NCBI RefSeq assembly: GCF_004519335.1
Contig: NZ_SOZD01000008.1
Coordinates: forward strand, 62,001-126,000
Direction: 5' to 3'
Length of the DNA stretch: 64,000 bases
From: Jiella endophytica
GTDB taxonomy: Bacteria > Pseudomonadota > Alphaproteobacteria > Rhizobiales > Rhizobiaceae
Each line of letters starts with the position of its first letter. The first letter of the stretch is position 1. The notes under the pieces were generated by a model. The model saw only the letters and a program-made list of their open reading frames with translations. It was not told the origin of the DNA and did not search any database. This document shows, piece after piece, positions 35,264 through 48,354 of this stretch. The position numbers were made by a program, and so were the translations under genes.

Positions 35264-35621
35264 AACGCGTCCCCTCGCGGTATTCCGAATCGCTATCTTG
35301 AAATTTACTTAAGGGTATCTTCTTCGTCTATCTTAGCTTGAATAAGCAAAACTACCTGCTTTAGTCGGCAGAAAATATAAATGCGGATGAACAATCCGGG
35401 AACTGAGGCGGGTGGGCGACCCGACCCTTCGCGGCATCGACAAAACGGTCTGATGTCGAGGGGTGAATCTACAAAAAGAGAGCGGCGTTGAGAGCCTTCA
35501 GGGCCGTCCGACCGGCTTTGGGGCCCCGGGCGGGCGGATACCAGATTCCGCGGACACGCAGTCGAACCCCGCCGTGGCCGAAAAAATGTCCGTCAAACGG
35601 AAAGAGCAGGCGGCAGGCCGC
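35264..35621. other. Intergenic region between the HWE kinase and yacG
   Basis: 358 bases. The left 130 bases are AT-rich and probably hold the minus-strand promoter of the HWE kinase. The rest is GC-rich with no recognisable gene, tRNA or repeat. Confidence 0.5.
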
Positions 35622-35819
35622 TCAGCTCTCCTCGCCCTCGCCTGTCTGGTCGACGGAAGGTCCGGGAATGACGTAGCTGCCGGAAAGCCACCGATTGAGG
35701 TCTACCGCCTTGCAGCGCGGCGAGCAGAAGGGAAAGGTCGCGCGGTCGGAGGGCTTGCCGCATTCGGGGCACTTGCGCTTCGGGCGCAGCGGCGTCGGTG
35801 GTTCGGCTGCCTTGGTCAT
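35622..35819 (-). CDS. yacG: DNA gyrase inhibitor YacG
   Basis: 65-residue zinc protein. The zinc site is C17-x2-C20 (CPECGK) and C32-x3-C36 (FCSPRCK), followed by the family motif [16 protein letters not shown]. It overlaps the end of maf by 4 bases (ATGA), consistent with the infA-maf-yacG operon. Confidence 0.94.
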   Translation of the reverse strand: MTKAAEPPTPLRPKRKCPECGKPSDRATFPFCSPRCKAVDLNRWLSGSYVIPGPSVDQTGEGEES

Positions 35820-36796
35820 GGTCGTTCGTCCGCCGACGGCTCCTTGCGGCGATCGTCATCGCCCGACCGCGGTCCGGCCGGATCGCCCGGCGCGTCAGAC
35901 GTCGAGGCAGCCTTTTCGTCGCCGGTGGGCCCGCCGACCGCGATCGCAAGGCCGTCGGAATGTCCCTCGCCGTCCTTGCGGCGCTCCGCCGGCGCTGCAT
36001 CCTTGAGTTCGTCATCCGCCACGTCGTCACGCGGCGTCGCCTGCGCCGGCGGCAGAGCCCGCGGCGGCGGCGCGGCCACCGGCCGGAAGCCCCACTGCCG
36101 CTCGTCGCTTAACGCCTCGGCCTTCCGGTCGTCCTCGAAATCCTCGTCCGGATCCTCGTCCTCGGGCGGCACGTCCATCTGCGGCGCGCGCCAGCGGGCG
36201 TGGATGTCGTAGCCCTCGCCGGCAAGCAGCGCCAGGGTCTCGGCGAGCGGCAGCCCGACGACATTGGTGTAGGAGCCGACCAGCCGGACGACGAAGCTTC
36301 CCGCCAGTCCCTGGATCGCGTATCCGCCGGCCTTGCCGCGCCATTCGTCCGAGGCGACGTAGCTCTGGATGTCCTGGCGCGACAGCCGCTTGAAGCGCAC
36401 CCGCGTCTCGATCAGGCGCTGACGCAGGGCGCCGTTCGGTCCGATGACGCAGACCCCGGTATAGACCCTGTGGGTGCGGCCGGAGAGCGTTCTAAGATTG
36501 GCCAGCGCGTCCTCGGCAAGCTCCGCCTTCGGCATGATCTGCCGGCCGACGGAAACCACCGTGTCTGCCGCGAGGATGGTCGCAGGCCCGTAGTCGAGCT
36601 CGCGCAGCCGCCGCGCCGCCACCTCCGCCTTGCCCTTCGACAGGCGCTTGGCGAGGGAGCGCGGGTGCTCGCTCTTTTGCGGCGTCTCGTCGATGTCGGC
36701 CGGCATCAGCCGGTCCGGCTCGACGCCCGCCTGCTGGAGAAGCGCCAGCCGCCGCGGCGAGCCGGAGGCAAGGACCAGGCGTTGCAAGGAAGACAT
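35816..36796 (-). CDS. maf: Maf-like nucleotide pyrophosphatase with a long disordered C-terminal tail
   Basis: 326 residues. Residues 1-~206 are a complete Maf domain: [15 protein letters not shown] (10-24), [11 protein letters not shown], and [15 protein letters not shown]. Maf proteins hydrolyse non-canonical nucleoside triphosphates or dTTP/UTP. The remaining ~120 residues are acidic, Pro/Asp/Glu-rich and predicted disordered ([19 protein letters not shown]), well beyond the usual ~200-residue family length. infA lies upstream (20 bases) and yacG overlaps downstream. Confidence 0.93.
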   Translation of the reverse strand: MSSLQRLVLASGSPRRLALLQQAGVEPDRLMPADIDETPQKSEHPRSLAKRLSKGKAEVAARRLRELDYGPATILAADTVVSVGRQIMPKAELAEDALANLRTLSGRTHRVYTGVCVIGPNGALRQRLIETRVRFKRLSRQDIQSYVASDEWRGKAGGYAIQGLAGSFVVRLVGSYTNVVGLPLAETLALLAGEGYDIHARWRAPQMDVPPEDEDPDEDFEDDRKAEALSDERQWGFRPVAAPPPRALPPAQATPRDDVADDELKDAAPAERRKDGEGHSDGLAIAVGGPTGDEKAASTSDAPGDPAGPRSGDDDRRKEPSADERP

Positions 36797-36815
36797 CCGG
36801 GCGCGGCTTCGAGGC

Positions 36816-37034
36816 TTACTTGAAGCGGTAGGTGATGCGACCCTTGGTCAGGTCGTAGGGCGTCATTTCGACCAGCACCTTGTCGCCGGTCAGGACGCGG
36901 ATGCGGTTCTTGCGCATCCTGCCCGCCGTGTGGGCGATGATCTCGTGGTCGTTCTCGAGCTTGATCCGAAATGTCGCATTCGGCAGCAGCTCCGTGACGA
37001 CGCCCGGAAATTCGAGAACTTCTTCTTTTGCCAT
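36816..37034 (-). CDS. infA: Translation initiation factor IF-1
   Basis: 72-residue OB-fold protein, starting [20 protein letters not shown] and ending [14 protein letters not shown], matching IF-1 in length and sequence. It occupies the ribosomal A site during initiation. First gene of infA-maf-yacG. Confidence 0.98.
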   Translation of the reverse strand: MAKEEVLEFPGVVTELLPNATFRIKLENDHEIIAHTAGRMRKNRIRVLTGDKVLVEMTPYDLTKGRITYRFK

Positions 37035-37338
37035 ACGCTGTGCGATCCTAGTATTCGTTCGGCTGCGGCGCCCGGACGGGCCGGCGCCGCAAGATGGGGC
37101 GATGAGCGGACCGGTGCCGCCGCATCGCGTCGATGTTGCACTACGTCAAGACGGCTGGCGTGCCCGACGAAGGTTTTCCCTCGGAAAGTCCTTGCGACGG
37201 GCGGCCATGAAGCCGTGTGCGTGCCGAGCCTGGCACGGTCAACCGGAAAACGCCCCTTAAATCGGCGCAATCGCCGCAAATTGCAAGCCGGTCCGAAGGC
37301 TCCGGGATTTCCGGAAGACGAACGCGGCCGACCCGGCC
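37035..37338. other. Intergenic region between murA and infA
   Basis: 304 bases, same strand on both sides. It should contain the infA promoter. I see no additional gene; in many relatives a block of genes (hisD and others) lies between murA and infA. Confidence 0.5.
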
Positions 37339-38628
<1,290 letters not shown>

Positions 38629-39096
38629 GAGCGCTCCTGGTGGCCGGCGATCCGGCAGTGTCCTCGGGTCAAGGGAAGATCGACGGCGGGGTGCCCGGCG
38701 ACGATCCATCGCCATTGTGGCGTCAAGAAGGGCGGCGCGTTCCCGCGAGGTACGGCAGCCCGCCATCCTGGCGGCTGTCTCTACACCAATGAATGGAACC
38801 TTACAAACCGGTCAGACTTCACTTGCAGCCGATGCCGACGGCTACAGCACCGGCCCGAAACCCGGAATCGATTTTCGGCAAGGATGATCCGGAGGATCAA
38901 AGAGACAGCGTGTCCTCTAGGCGTCCTATCGGACGTACGGCGCGCGAAGGCACGAGGCCGTGCGATGGAGCCACTTCGCCGCCGCGAAACCGCATCGGGA
39001 AGAGCCGGGGCTGTCTCCTTTGCATAGCCCGACCTGTCGTGCAGAGAGCCGAAGTCGTCGCTAGGATCGAGCTGTCACGAAATCAGGGAGACGGGC
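38629..39096. other. Intergenic region with RIME-like repeat copy 3
   Basis: 468 bases upstream of murA (divergent) and of the GFA gene. Apart from the repeat at 38844-38946 I see no gene. The murA promoter should lie at the left end. Confidence 0.5.
38844..38946 (+). repeat. RIME-like palindromic repeat, copy 3 (diverged)
   Basis: CAGCACCGGCCCGAAA, then GGAATCGATTTTCGG and GCGTCCTATCGGACGTACGG. Several changes, including loss of the GTGCGTCC arm symmetry, mark it as an older copy. Confidence 0.75.
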
Positions 39097-39489
39097 ATGG
39101 AGACCTATCGGGGCGGCTGTCTTTGCGGCGAGGTGCGGTTCACGGCGTCGGGACGGCCCGACCGGGTCGGCATCTGCCACTGTCTCGACTGCCGCAAGCA
39201 TCACGGCGCCTTGTTCTACGCCGCAGCCATCTATCCGGAGAAGGCAGTCACCATCGAGGGCGAGGCCCGCGACTATGCCGGGCGGTTCTTCTGCCCGCGC
39301 TGCGGCTCGTCGGTGTTCGCCCGCAGCGGGGGCGAGATCGAGCTGCATCTCGGCTCCCTCAACGAGCCTGACCAGCTGACCCCGACCTATGAAAACTGGA
39401 CCATCCGCCGCGAAGCCTGGCTGCCGCCCTTTCCGCTGGCAGCGCATTTCGAGCGCGACCGCGAAACCGGGAAAGACGGCGGGCCGTAG
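39097..39489 (+). CDS. GFA family zinc protein (glutathione-dependent formaldehyde-activating enzyme-like)
   Basis: 130 residues. Zinc ligands are visible: CLCGE (Cys8, Cys10), CHCLDCRKHHG (Cys27, Cys29, Cys32) and FCPRCGS (Cys66, Cys69). The family was named for an S-hydroxymethylglutathione synthase, but most members are functionally untested, so no substrate is assigned. Confidence 0.9.
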   Translation: METYRGGCLCGEVRFTASGRPDRVGICHCLDCRKHHGALFYAAAIYPEKAVTIEGEARDYAGRFFCPRCGSSVFARSGGEIELHLGSLNEPDQLTPTYENWTIRREAWLPPFPLAAHFERDRETGKDGGP

Positions 39490-39553
39490 CCAGCAGGAGC
39501 CTCCGCGACGTCCTGTGATGACTGTGGGCGACGTTCGATGATGACCGTGGTAA

Positions 39554-40044
<491 letters not shown>

Positions 40045-40623
40045 ATGTCCCGCGTTTCGAGATACCACCCGCGTCGCCGATCGATCGCCGTCGGCGTCCT
40101 CGGTGTCACAGCCGTCGTCGCGGGCGGCTTCGTCATTGCCGGCCCGAAGCGTGTCTGGGAATGGATCGGCGGGCCGGCCGACCAAGGGCCCGTCGATTTC
40201 GACCATCTCGTCCGCCGCCGCGTTCCGAACGACGCCCTCGCCTGCTCGAAGGGCACCTGCCGCCAGCGGGTCGATTTCGAACTGCCGCATTTCGACGCCG
40301 CCCCGCAGCTTATCATGGCCAGGTTCGACCCCGTGGTGATCGCCATGGGTCAGGGCAAACGGGTCGACGACGGGCGCGACGAGACCTATCGGCGCTACGT
40401 CTTTCGCAGCCGCGTCCTGGAATTTCCCGACACGCTCGATGCCAGGGCAACGATCGCCGGCGACGGCCGTACGGCGCTCAAGCTCTATTCCCGCTCGCTG
40501 CTCGGGCGCGGCGATTTCGGCGCCAATCGCCAGCGACTGCGGCGGATCGCGGCAGACCTCGAGCGAACGTCCGGCCCAAACCGGCAGATCGGCCGGGCGC
40601 CGGCTGCCGCCGCCCTGCGGTAA
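40045..40623 (+). CDS. DUF1499 domain-containing membrane-anchored protein
   Basis: 192 residues. A signal anchor spans about 14-31 (VGVLGVTAVVAGGFVIAG) and a periplasmic DUF1499 domain follows, in which RYVFRSRVLEFPDTLDARAT and LLGRGDFGANRQRLRRIAAD are typical. No known function. A longer frame reads upstream through repeat and tRNA sequence and is rejected. Confidence 0.85.
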   Translation: MSRVSRYHPRRRSIAVGVLGVTAVVAGGFVIAGPKRVWEWIGGPADQGPVDFDHLVRRRVPNDALACSKGTCRQRVDFELPHFDAAPQLIMARFDPVVIAMGQGKRVDDGRDETYRRYVFRSRVLEFPDTLDARATIAGDGRTALKLYSRSLLGRGDFGANRQRLRRIAADLERTSGPNRQIGRAPAAAALR

Positions 40624-40683
40624 GGCTGCCGTTCGAGAATCAGCAGGACCCCAGCGATGCGGGCGGCCATCGATGATCGGCGG

Positions 40684-41312
<629 letters not shown>

Positions 41313-41316
<4 letters not shown>

Positions 41317-42032
41317 GAACGAAAGAGCCTCGTGCCGAGCGTTTCATGCCGCATTGCGGCGATTTCCGAGACTATGGCGGCAGACCCCAAGTCGTCCAGC
41401 GTCGATCGCGCGGCGTTGCGAGCGCTCGTCTCGATCACCGGCAGGAGATCGTGCATCACGCCGACCCACTCGCTCTGGCCGAGCGGCACCAGCCGCACGG
41501 CCGCCGCGAGAAGGCTCCCGGCAAAGTTATGGGCGTAGGCGACGAGGGTCTCGTTCAGCGCCAGGCCGGCACGGGCCGTCACCGCCCCGGCCGCGACGGG
41601 CAGGGGCATGGGTATCCCGTCGAAAGGGGATTCGCCGATCCAGGGGCTCGCCGCTGCGACGAAGGCTTCGCCGAGCCGAGTCGTCTCGACGCGCCGCTCG
41701 GCGCTGCCGGACAGGGCAGTGGCCAGTTCGCAGAGCTCGCGAAGATCCGGCGAGGCTGCCTCCGCGACCGCACGATGGGCACCGGCGGCGAGGACGAGAT
41801 CGTTCCAGCCGCTGCCCTGCCGCAGGAGGAAGTCGATCCAGTCGCGAACGGCTTCTGCGCTGGTGACGTATCCTTCGCGCACCGCCGCTTCCAGGCCGTG
41901 GGAATAGGCAAAACCGCCGGTCGGAAAGCTTGCCGAGAACAGCGTCATCAGCGGCGCGAGATGCGCCGGGCTTCCCGCGGCGACGCCGTTCAGGCCGGCA
42001 TCGGCCTCCCTCGACCAGCTGGATCGCGACAT
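41313..42032 (-). CDS. ureF: Urease accessory protein UreF
   Basis: 239 residues, all-helical. The family signature [19 protein letters not shown] (about 33-51) and the C-terminal [19 protein letters not shown] are present. Forms the UreFDG activation complex; ureD is not in the window. 12 bases downstream of ureE. Confidence 0.95.
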
Positions 42033-42044
42033 CGCCAGCGCTCG

Positions 42045-42482
42045 TCAGTGGGGATGGGCGTGATAGGCGCCGCCCTCCGGATCGAACGCCGCCTCGGTCT
42101 CTGCCACCGAGGCGCCGAGGCCTTCGAGCATGGTGCGGATCACCGCGTCGCGGCGGATCAGCAGCCGGTCGGCAAAGATCTGCGCGGCGAGATGGCGGTT
42201 GCCGAGTTGCCAGGCGATGGCGACGAGATGGGCCGCATCACGGCCGCGGACCTCGTAGAGCGGCTCGGGCTTGGCCTTCACCACGATGATCTGGCCGTTG
42301 GAGAGGAGGATGCCGTCGCTTTCGCGCAGCAGCGTCGCTTCCGGCAGGTCGAGCAGGAAAGCGATGCCGCCATCGGAAACCATCGCCATGCGCCGACGGT
42401 GGCGCGCCGTCTCGTCGAGCGTGATCGTGTCGGCCGCCTCCGCCCACTCGCCCCGTCTGACGACCTTGTCTCCGACGATCAT
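42045..42482 (-). CDS. ureE: Urease accessory protein UreE (nickel carrier)
   Basis: 145 residues. N-terminal peptide-binding domain (TLDETARHRRRMAMVSDGGI) and C-terminal metal domain with IAWQLGNRHLAAQI, where the conserved His lies. The C-terminal tail ends YHAHPH and lacks the long His-rich extension of some UreE proteins, so nickel storage is probably limited. First of ureE-F-G. Confidence 0.95.
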   Translation of the reverse strand: MIVGDKVVRRGEWAEAADTITLDETARHRRRMAMVSDGGIAFLLDLPEATLLRESDGILLSNGQIIVVKAKPEPLYEVRGRDAAHLVAIAWQLGNRHLAAQIFADRLLIRRDAVIRTMLEGLGASVAETEAAFDPEGGAYHAHPH

Positions 42483-42626
42483 GTGAACTTACCGTATCGT
42501 TTCGTTGGCTCACAGAAATACGCCCGCAGCGAGCGTTTCGCCAGCGGGGCGATCCGAAATCCCGGGGCGGCGACGTGTTGCAGGGCGTGAGCCGATCATC
42601 AAGCGATGGGCAATTCCGGCGCCGCG

Positions 42627-43121
42627 TCAGGCCTCCGGGTAGAAAGCCTCGTCGAGGATCTGTTCGACGCTGAAAGGGCAATCTGCCGGAAAGGCCTCTT
42701 CGGCAAGCCCCGTTTCGCCGGCGGCCTTGAGGCGGGCGGATGCGTATTCTTCCTGCAGGATCTGGCCGGGCAGCGCCTTGAGGCTGGGGCTGCGGATCAT
42801 CCGCTTGGCGATCCGGCGCCGCTGCTCGAGGATCGTCCCCTTCCATCCGCTGGAGCGGTGCGATGGTTGGTGCCGCCATTTCAGAAGGTGAAGGATGAGG
42901 ACATTCAGCCGATTTTCAATTTCGCCGATTTCCGAACCGCCCAAGTTTTCGATCTCCTCGGCCAGTCTCTCCCAATCGATGGCATTGGCATGCCCGCTGC
43001 GCAGTCGCTCCGCCTGCGACTGCGTCCAGGCATAGAAATCCCTGTCGTAATCCGCAGCGCCCGCCGCCGCGTCGTCCGGCTTGCCGGGCCGTGCCATCGT
43101 GTCGCGAAGCGTCGACATCAT
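42627..43121 (-). CDS. DUF29 family protein inserted in the urease cluster
   Basis: 164 residues, soluble. Signature segments DYDRDFYAWTQSQAERLRSG (about 24-43), IDWERLAEEIENLGGSEIGE and LHLLKWRHQPSHRSSGWKGT define DUF29. The family is widespread in cyanobacteria and proteobacteria with unknown function. It lies between ureC (45 bases) and ureE (145 bases) on the same strand, so it is probably co-transcribed, but it is not a known urease component. Confidence 0.85.
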   Translation of the reverse strand: MMSTLRDTMARPGKPDDAAAGAADYDRDFYAWTQSQAERLRSGHANAIDWERLAEEIENLGGSEIGEIENRLNVLILHLLKWRHQPSHRSSGWKGTILEQRRRIAKRMIRSPSLKALPGQILQEEYASARLKAAGETGLAEEAFPADCPFSVEQILDEAFYPEA

Positions 43122-43165
43122 CGCTCGTCCTTTCCGCCGCGCCCTGCCGCAGGGCCGGCGCAGCC

Positions 43166-44878
<1,713 letters not shown>

Positions 44879-45060
44879 GGCGTCTCTTTCGTGGAAAGCG
44901 GCGTACCTTCGAGGCGGACGGGCGGCGCGGGACCGCGCTGCAACAAGGGCAGCATATGTCGGTCGCGAAAGCTTGTCTTCACTCATTCGGGCGAATGCGC
45001 CAAGCAAGGGCATGAAGGCCCGCCCGCGCCGAGACCGACTGATTCAGGGAAGCAACCGCC

Positions 45061-45480
45061 ATGCGAAGCGCCGCCCTCCTCCTTGCCGCAACGACGCTGG
45101 CCCTGCCGGCGGCGGCGCAACCGTTCGATCCCGGCCCCGGCATCATCGTGCCCGGCTCCTCCATGGCGGGAAAGCGCATCGGCGGTGCGCCGCCGAAGCT
45201 GAACAACCGCCGGATCCGCAACGCCCCGGTCTTCGGCGACACGGTCGAAGAGCGCTATTACGGCCGCGACTACGACGACAGCTATCTCACCCCCCGCGTG
45301 CCGCGGGGATCGAGCGACGACGCATCGATCCAGCGCCGGGCACGGGAGGGTGATCCGCGCCTCGATCCGGGCCGGGCCGGAAGCTTCGCCAAGGAGGGTC
45401 CCGGCGCCTTGGGCTCCAGCGAAGTGACCCATGGCAGCTCCAGCGGGTCGCATCGCGCCATCATCCGACGGGATCCCTGA
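45061..45480 (+). CDS. Secreted hypothetical protein, opposite-strand insert in the urease cluster
   Basis: 139 residues with a signal peptide (1-19, ALPAAAQ cleavage). The mature part is polar, rich in Arg, Asp, Gly and Ser, with no hydrophobic segments and probably disordered. Not recognised. It interrupts the minus-strand ureC/ureB order. Confidence 0.6.
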   Translation: MRSAALLLAATTLALPAAAQPFDPGPGIIVPGSSMAGKRIGGAPPKLNNRRIRNAPVFGDTVEERYYGRDYDDSYLTPRVPRGSSDDASIQRRAREGDPRLDPGRAGSFAKEGPGALGSSEVTHGSSSGSHRAIIRRDP

Positions 45481-45737
45481 GAAAAGGCTGATTTGCCATC
45501 CGGCGTCACAGGGGAACCAAGACGGTCGCTGGCAGATTGTTGGAACGACACATTCCGGCGGTATCCTGCCGCCCGGGCGCCGGGCTCATCTGTCCTCGAT
45601 TCGCCGAGCGGCCGGCTGGCAAAGTGCCACCCTGGCAATCGCAGACGGGCGAGCGAGGCAGGAACGGTCAGAAACCCCGGAGCGGACTGACGTCTTCGCC
45701 AGGCTGCGCCGCATTCCGTGTCTGATGGAGAATTCTC

Positions 45738-46160
45738 ATGCGTATCACGAATTTCAGCGCGCTTGCTGCGGCCATCGCCCTTCTCGCAGGAGCGGCGCTG
45801 GCAGGCGGTGCAGCGGCCCAGACCGTCGGCGCCGGCTCTTCCTCCACCATCGGCAGCGGCGTTCAGTCCGGCAACAACGCATCTCCCGACGCGACGCAGC
45901 TTCGCGCGACCGAGGGCAACTCGGCGATCGACAGCTCGAATGTCGATGCCCTCGCCCGTTCCGGCAATCTCGGCACCAGCGCGACCACCAGCCTCAGCAT
46001 GGGTGACGGCCTTTCAGGCCCCAACGATACGACGCCGTATTCGACGCAGCAGGGACAGGCTCCGAGGCTGCCCTCCCCGCGCGTCGGGATCGATCTCGGC
46101 TCCATCCGCTCCGGCCTCGAAGCTGCGCCGAGCGCGACGCCCGACGCGGCCGGCGACTGA
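45738..46160 (+). CDS. Secreted Ser/Ala-rich hypothetical protein
   Basis: 140 residues with a signal peptide (1-28, GGAAAQT). The mature part is Ser/Thr/Asn/Gly-rich and low-complexity (AGSSSTIGSGVQSGNNASPD). Not recognised. Same strand as the previous gene, 258 bases downstream; both are small, exported and lineage-restricted in appearance. Confidence 0.6.
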   Translation: MRITNFSALAAAIALLAGAALAGGAAAQTVGAGSSSTIGSGVQSGNNASPDATQLRATEGNSAIDSSNVDALARSGNLGTSATTSLSMGDGLSGPNDTTPYSTQQGQAPRLPSPRVGIDLGSIRSGLEAAPSATPDAAGD

Positions 46161-46295
46161 GCGGCCGGCGTGCCTGCCGGCTGCGGGGAACGGTCGTCTT
46201 GAAAGAAACTGAACCTGGCCGCGGCTTTCAAAGCGACGCGGCTTCAGGATGGGGACACGGCCAGAGCCGAAAGGGCCGCGGGCCCTACCTTGGGG

Positions 46296-46392
46296 CGCCG
46301 CGCGTCAGACAGGACGCACAGAGGCCGCGCTGTCTTTGATTTTCCACATCCTGCTTTCCGAAGATCGATTCCGATTTTCGGGCCGATGCTGT
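46296..46392 (-). repeat. RIME-like palindromic repeat, copy 5 (reverse orientation)
   Basis: Reverse complement reads CAGCATCGGCCCGAAAATCG then AATCGATCTTCGG and GTGCGTCCTGTCTGACGC. It lies 20 bases beyond the ureB stop codon, opposite in orientation to copy 6 on the other side of ureB. Confidence 0.8.
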
Positions 46393-46412
46393 AGGCGGCA
46401 GCGCAGCGCCGC

Positions 46413-46718
46413 TCAGAGACGTCCCATCACCTTGGCATTGAAGCCGAAGACCTTACGCTCGCCGCGCAGCGGCACGAGCGAGACGTCGAGGGTCTGCCCG
46501 GGCTCGAAGCGGACGGCCGTTCCAGCCGCAATGTCGAGCCGCATGCCCCGCGCGGCCTGCCGGTCGAAATCGAGGGCCGGATTGGTCTCGGCGAAATGAT
46601 AGTGGCTGCCGACCTGCACGGGCCGGTCGCCGGTGTTGCTGACCGTCAGAGCGATGGCTTCCTGCCCCTCGTTCAGCGTCAACTCGCCGTCCTTGGTGAT
46701 GATCTCGCCGGGAATCAT
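46413..46718 (-). CDS. ureB: Urease beta subunit
   Basis: 101 residues, matching the small beta subunit: [20 protein letters not shown], then [20 protein letters not shown] and the C-terminal [15 protein letters not shown]. Forms the urease core with gamma (UreA) and alpha (UreC). Flanked on both sides by RIME-like repeats in inverted orientation. No ureA is adjacent. Confidence 0.96.
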   Translation of the reverse strand: MIPGEIITKDGELTLNEGQEAIALTVSNTGDRPVQVGSHYHFAETNPALDFDRQAARGMRLDIAAGTAVRFEPGQTLDVSLVPLRGERKVFGFNAKVMGRL

Positions 46719-46780
46719 GCGCGCGCCCTCGTCCTGCCGTCAGCGGTTCGTTCAGCTACGCAAGACCGTCGCCTGCGCTC

Positions 46781-46883
46781 TGCAGCATCGGCGCGAAAAT
46801 CGGAATCGATTTTCTGGAAGCGCGATGCGCAGATTCAATAACCTGGAGCATCCTTTGTGCGTCCATTCGGACGCACGGCGCTC
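46781..46883 (+). repeat. RIME-like palindromic repeat, copy 6
   Basis: CAGCATCGGCGCGAAAATCG, AATCGATTTTC and a perfect second palindrome GTGCGTCCATTCGGACGCAC. It lies between ureB and ureJ. Confidence 0.86.
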
Positions 46884-46937
46884 GAGTGAAGCGAGGCGGC
46901 CCGGCCGAGACCGGCAGGCCGCCTCGAAAGCATGGCG

Positions 46938-47513
46938 TCAGGCGGCGAACAGCATCAGGCCGGCCGCGGCGCCGGCGAGACCGGCAGCGCGGATGGCGAT
47001 CGGCTGGGCATGACGCACCGCGGCCGAACCGAGCCAGAGGCCGGCACCATGGAGGGCGGCCGTCGCCAGAGCGAAACCGCCGGCATAGGAAAGCGCCACG
47101 GCGGCACCGAGCTCGGAGCCATGGGCGTGGCCGTGGAAGATCGCGAAGACGCCGACGATCGCGGCAGCGGCCAACGCGGGAACGCGCACCGCAAGTGCCA
47201 CCAGCAGACCGACGGCGACGACCGAGGCGAGGATCGCCGGCTCGACGAAGGGCAGCGTGACGCCGGCCATCGCGAGGCCGAAGCCGACCAGCATCATGCC
47301 GACGAAGGCCGCCGGGATGACGAAGCGGGCAGAGCCCCTGAAGGTCGCGGCCCAGACGCCGACGAGAAGCATGACCACGTTATGGTCGAGGCCGGTGAGC
47401 GGATGCGAGACGCCAGCGAGGAACGAGCCGTGTTCGGCCGGATTGAGATGGGCAAAGGCCGGCAGCGGCGTTGCGAGAACCGCGGCGGCGGCGAGAAGAG
47501 TGCGTTTCGGCAT
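46938..47513 (-). CDS. ureJ: HupE/UreJ family nickel permease-like protein
   Basis: 191 residues: a signal peptide (1-21, PLPAFAHLNPAEHG), then six hydrophobic helices. The family motif HPLTGLDHNVVMLLVGVWAA (about 36-55) and FHGHAHGSELG (about 127-137) with clustered His are typical of metal uptake HupE/UreJ proteins. Its position upstream of ureB indicates nickel supply for urease. Confidence 0.92.
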   Translation of the reverse strand: MPKRTLLAAAAVLATPLPAFAHLNPAEHGSFLAGVSHPLTGLDHNVVMLLVGVWAATFRGSARFVIPAAFVGMMLVGFGLAMAGVTLPFVEPAILASVVAVGLLVALAVRVPALAAAAIVGVFAIFHGHAHGSELGAAVALSYAGGFALATAALHGAGLWLGSAAVRHAQPIAIRAAGLAGAAAGLMLFAA

Positions 47514-47899
47514 GAAGTCCCTCGGAATTGGTCGACCGGCGCCCCGACTTGGGTCGCGCCCCAGCCGTCGATGAGATTGCGATAGGCCCTGCTCCGCGCC
47601 GTCGGGAGGACGACCGGAACGAGCGCCGCAGATGATGTTGTCGCCCGGCGCGCCTGTCAAAGCCTTTCTCGCAAGCGCACAGACTTCCTTCACCTTCCGC
47701 CGGAAAATCCGCATCCGCGCGTTGGGCTTGCGGGGAAACACCGACTTTTGCGAGAGGCGCCCCGCAGGGTGAAACCAGACGCTCACTTTTTCGTTCTATT
47801 GCAAACGGGTCGATCCATCGACACATTGACGCTAAGGAAAGTCAGAGCGCCGGCACGAATGATCGGGGCAGCTTTCCGACGACAGGTTGGAGCAAACTG
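47514..47899. other. Intergenic region upstream of ureJ
   Basis: 386 bases. This is where ureD and ureA would be expected in a rhizobial urease cluster; no open frame here resembles either. The ureJ promoter must lie here. No repeat recognised. Confidence 0.5.
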
Positions 47900-48166
47900 A
47901 TGAGCCGTCGCATCCTCTGCGGCCTCATGGCCGTTGGCGCGGTGATCGCCATTGCCGGCTTTGCGGCCCCGGCTGGAGACAGCCAGCCACCCATCGTCCG
48001 CATCGTCACCATTGGTGACAGGACCGGGCCGGCTTACTATTCCCAGGTCGAACAGGGCTATCGCTTCGTCGGCAAGTCGCCTGCGGGCGCTGCCGATACG
48101 ATGATGACCGGCAATGCCTCGGAACCAGTCACTGCTCTCGTCACTGCGGAAATCACGACGAATTGA
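47900..48166 (+). CDS. Small exported hypothetical protein
   Basis: 88 residues with a hydrophobic N-terminus (ILCGLMAVGAVIAIAGFAA) that is either a signal peptide or anchor. The remainder is polar and unrecognised (YYSQVEQGYRFVGKSPAG). A hairpin lies downstream. Weak confidence as a real gene. Confidence 0.45.
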   Translation: MSRRILCGLMAVGAVIAIAGFAAPAGDSQPPIVRIVTIGDRTGPAYYSQVEQGYRFVGKSPAGAADTMMTGNASEPVTALVTAEITTN

Positions 48167-48295
48167 CATCCAAGGCAGGGTGCGTCGCCCGATGTCGAAG
48201 GGGCGATTTTTCTTTCATGCCCGGCCATCGCGGGTCACGCGTGTGGACATGGCCGCCCCGAGAGCACCCGGCAGAGTGACTGCGTAGTGATAACA

Positions 48296-48332
48296 GGGCG
48301 CGACCGGCCATCTGGACGGGTCGCGCCCTTGC
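48296..48332. terminator. Hairpin between the small gene and the aminotransferase
   Basis: 10-bp arms GGGCGCGACC and GGTCGCGCCC are separated by 13 bases, with a T-rich segment (TTGCATTTT) on the plus side. Convergent genes flank it, so it may serve as a shared terminator. Confidence 0.55.
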
Positions 48333-48354
48333 ATTTTCTGCAGCGTCGCAAAGC

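Noticed and set aside
35264-35621. EcfG-type promoter (GGAAC-N16-CGTT) near the kinase cluster
   Set aside because: GGAAT or GGAAC occurrences lack a properly spaced GTT element, so general stress sigma control is not supported here.
47514-47899. A ureA remnant upstream of ureJ
   Set aside because: No UreA signature (for example LNYPEA) seen in any frame; the open frames here are unrelated Arg/Gly-rich shadows.
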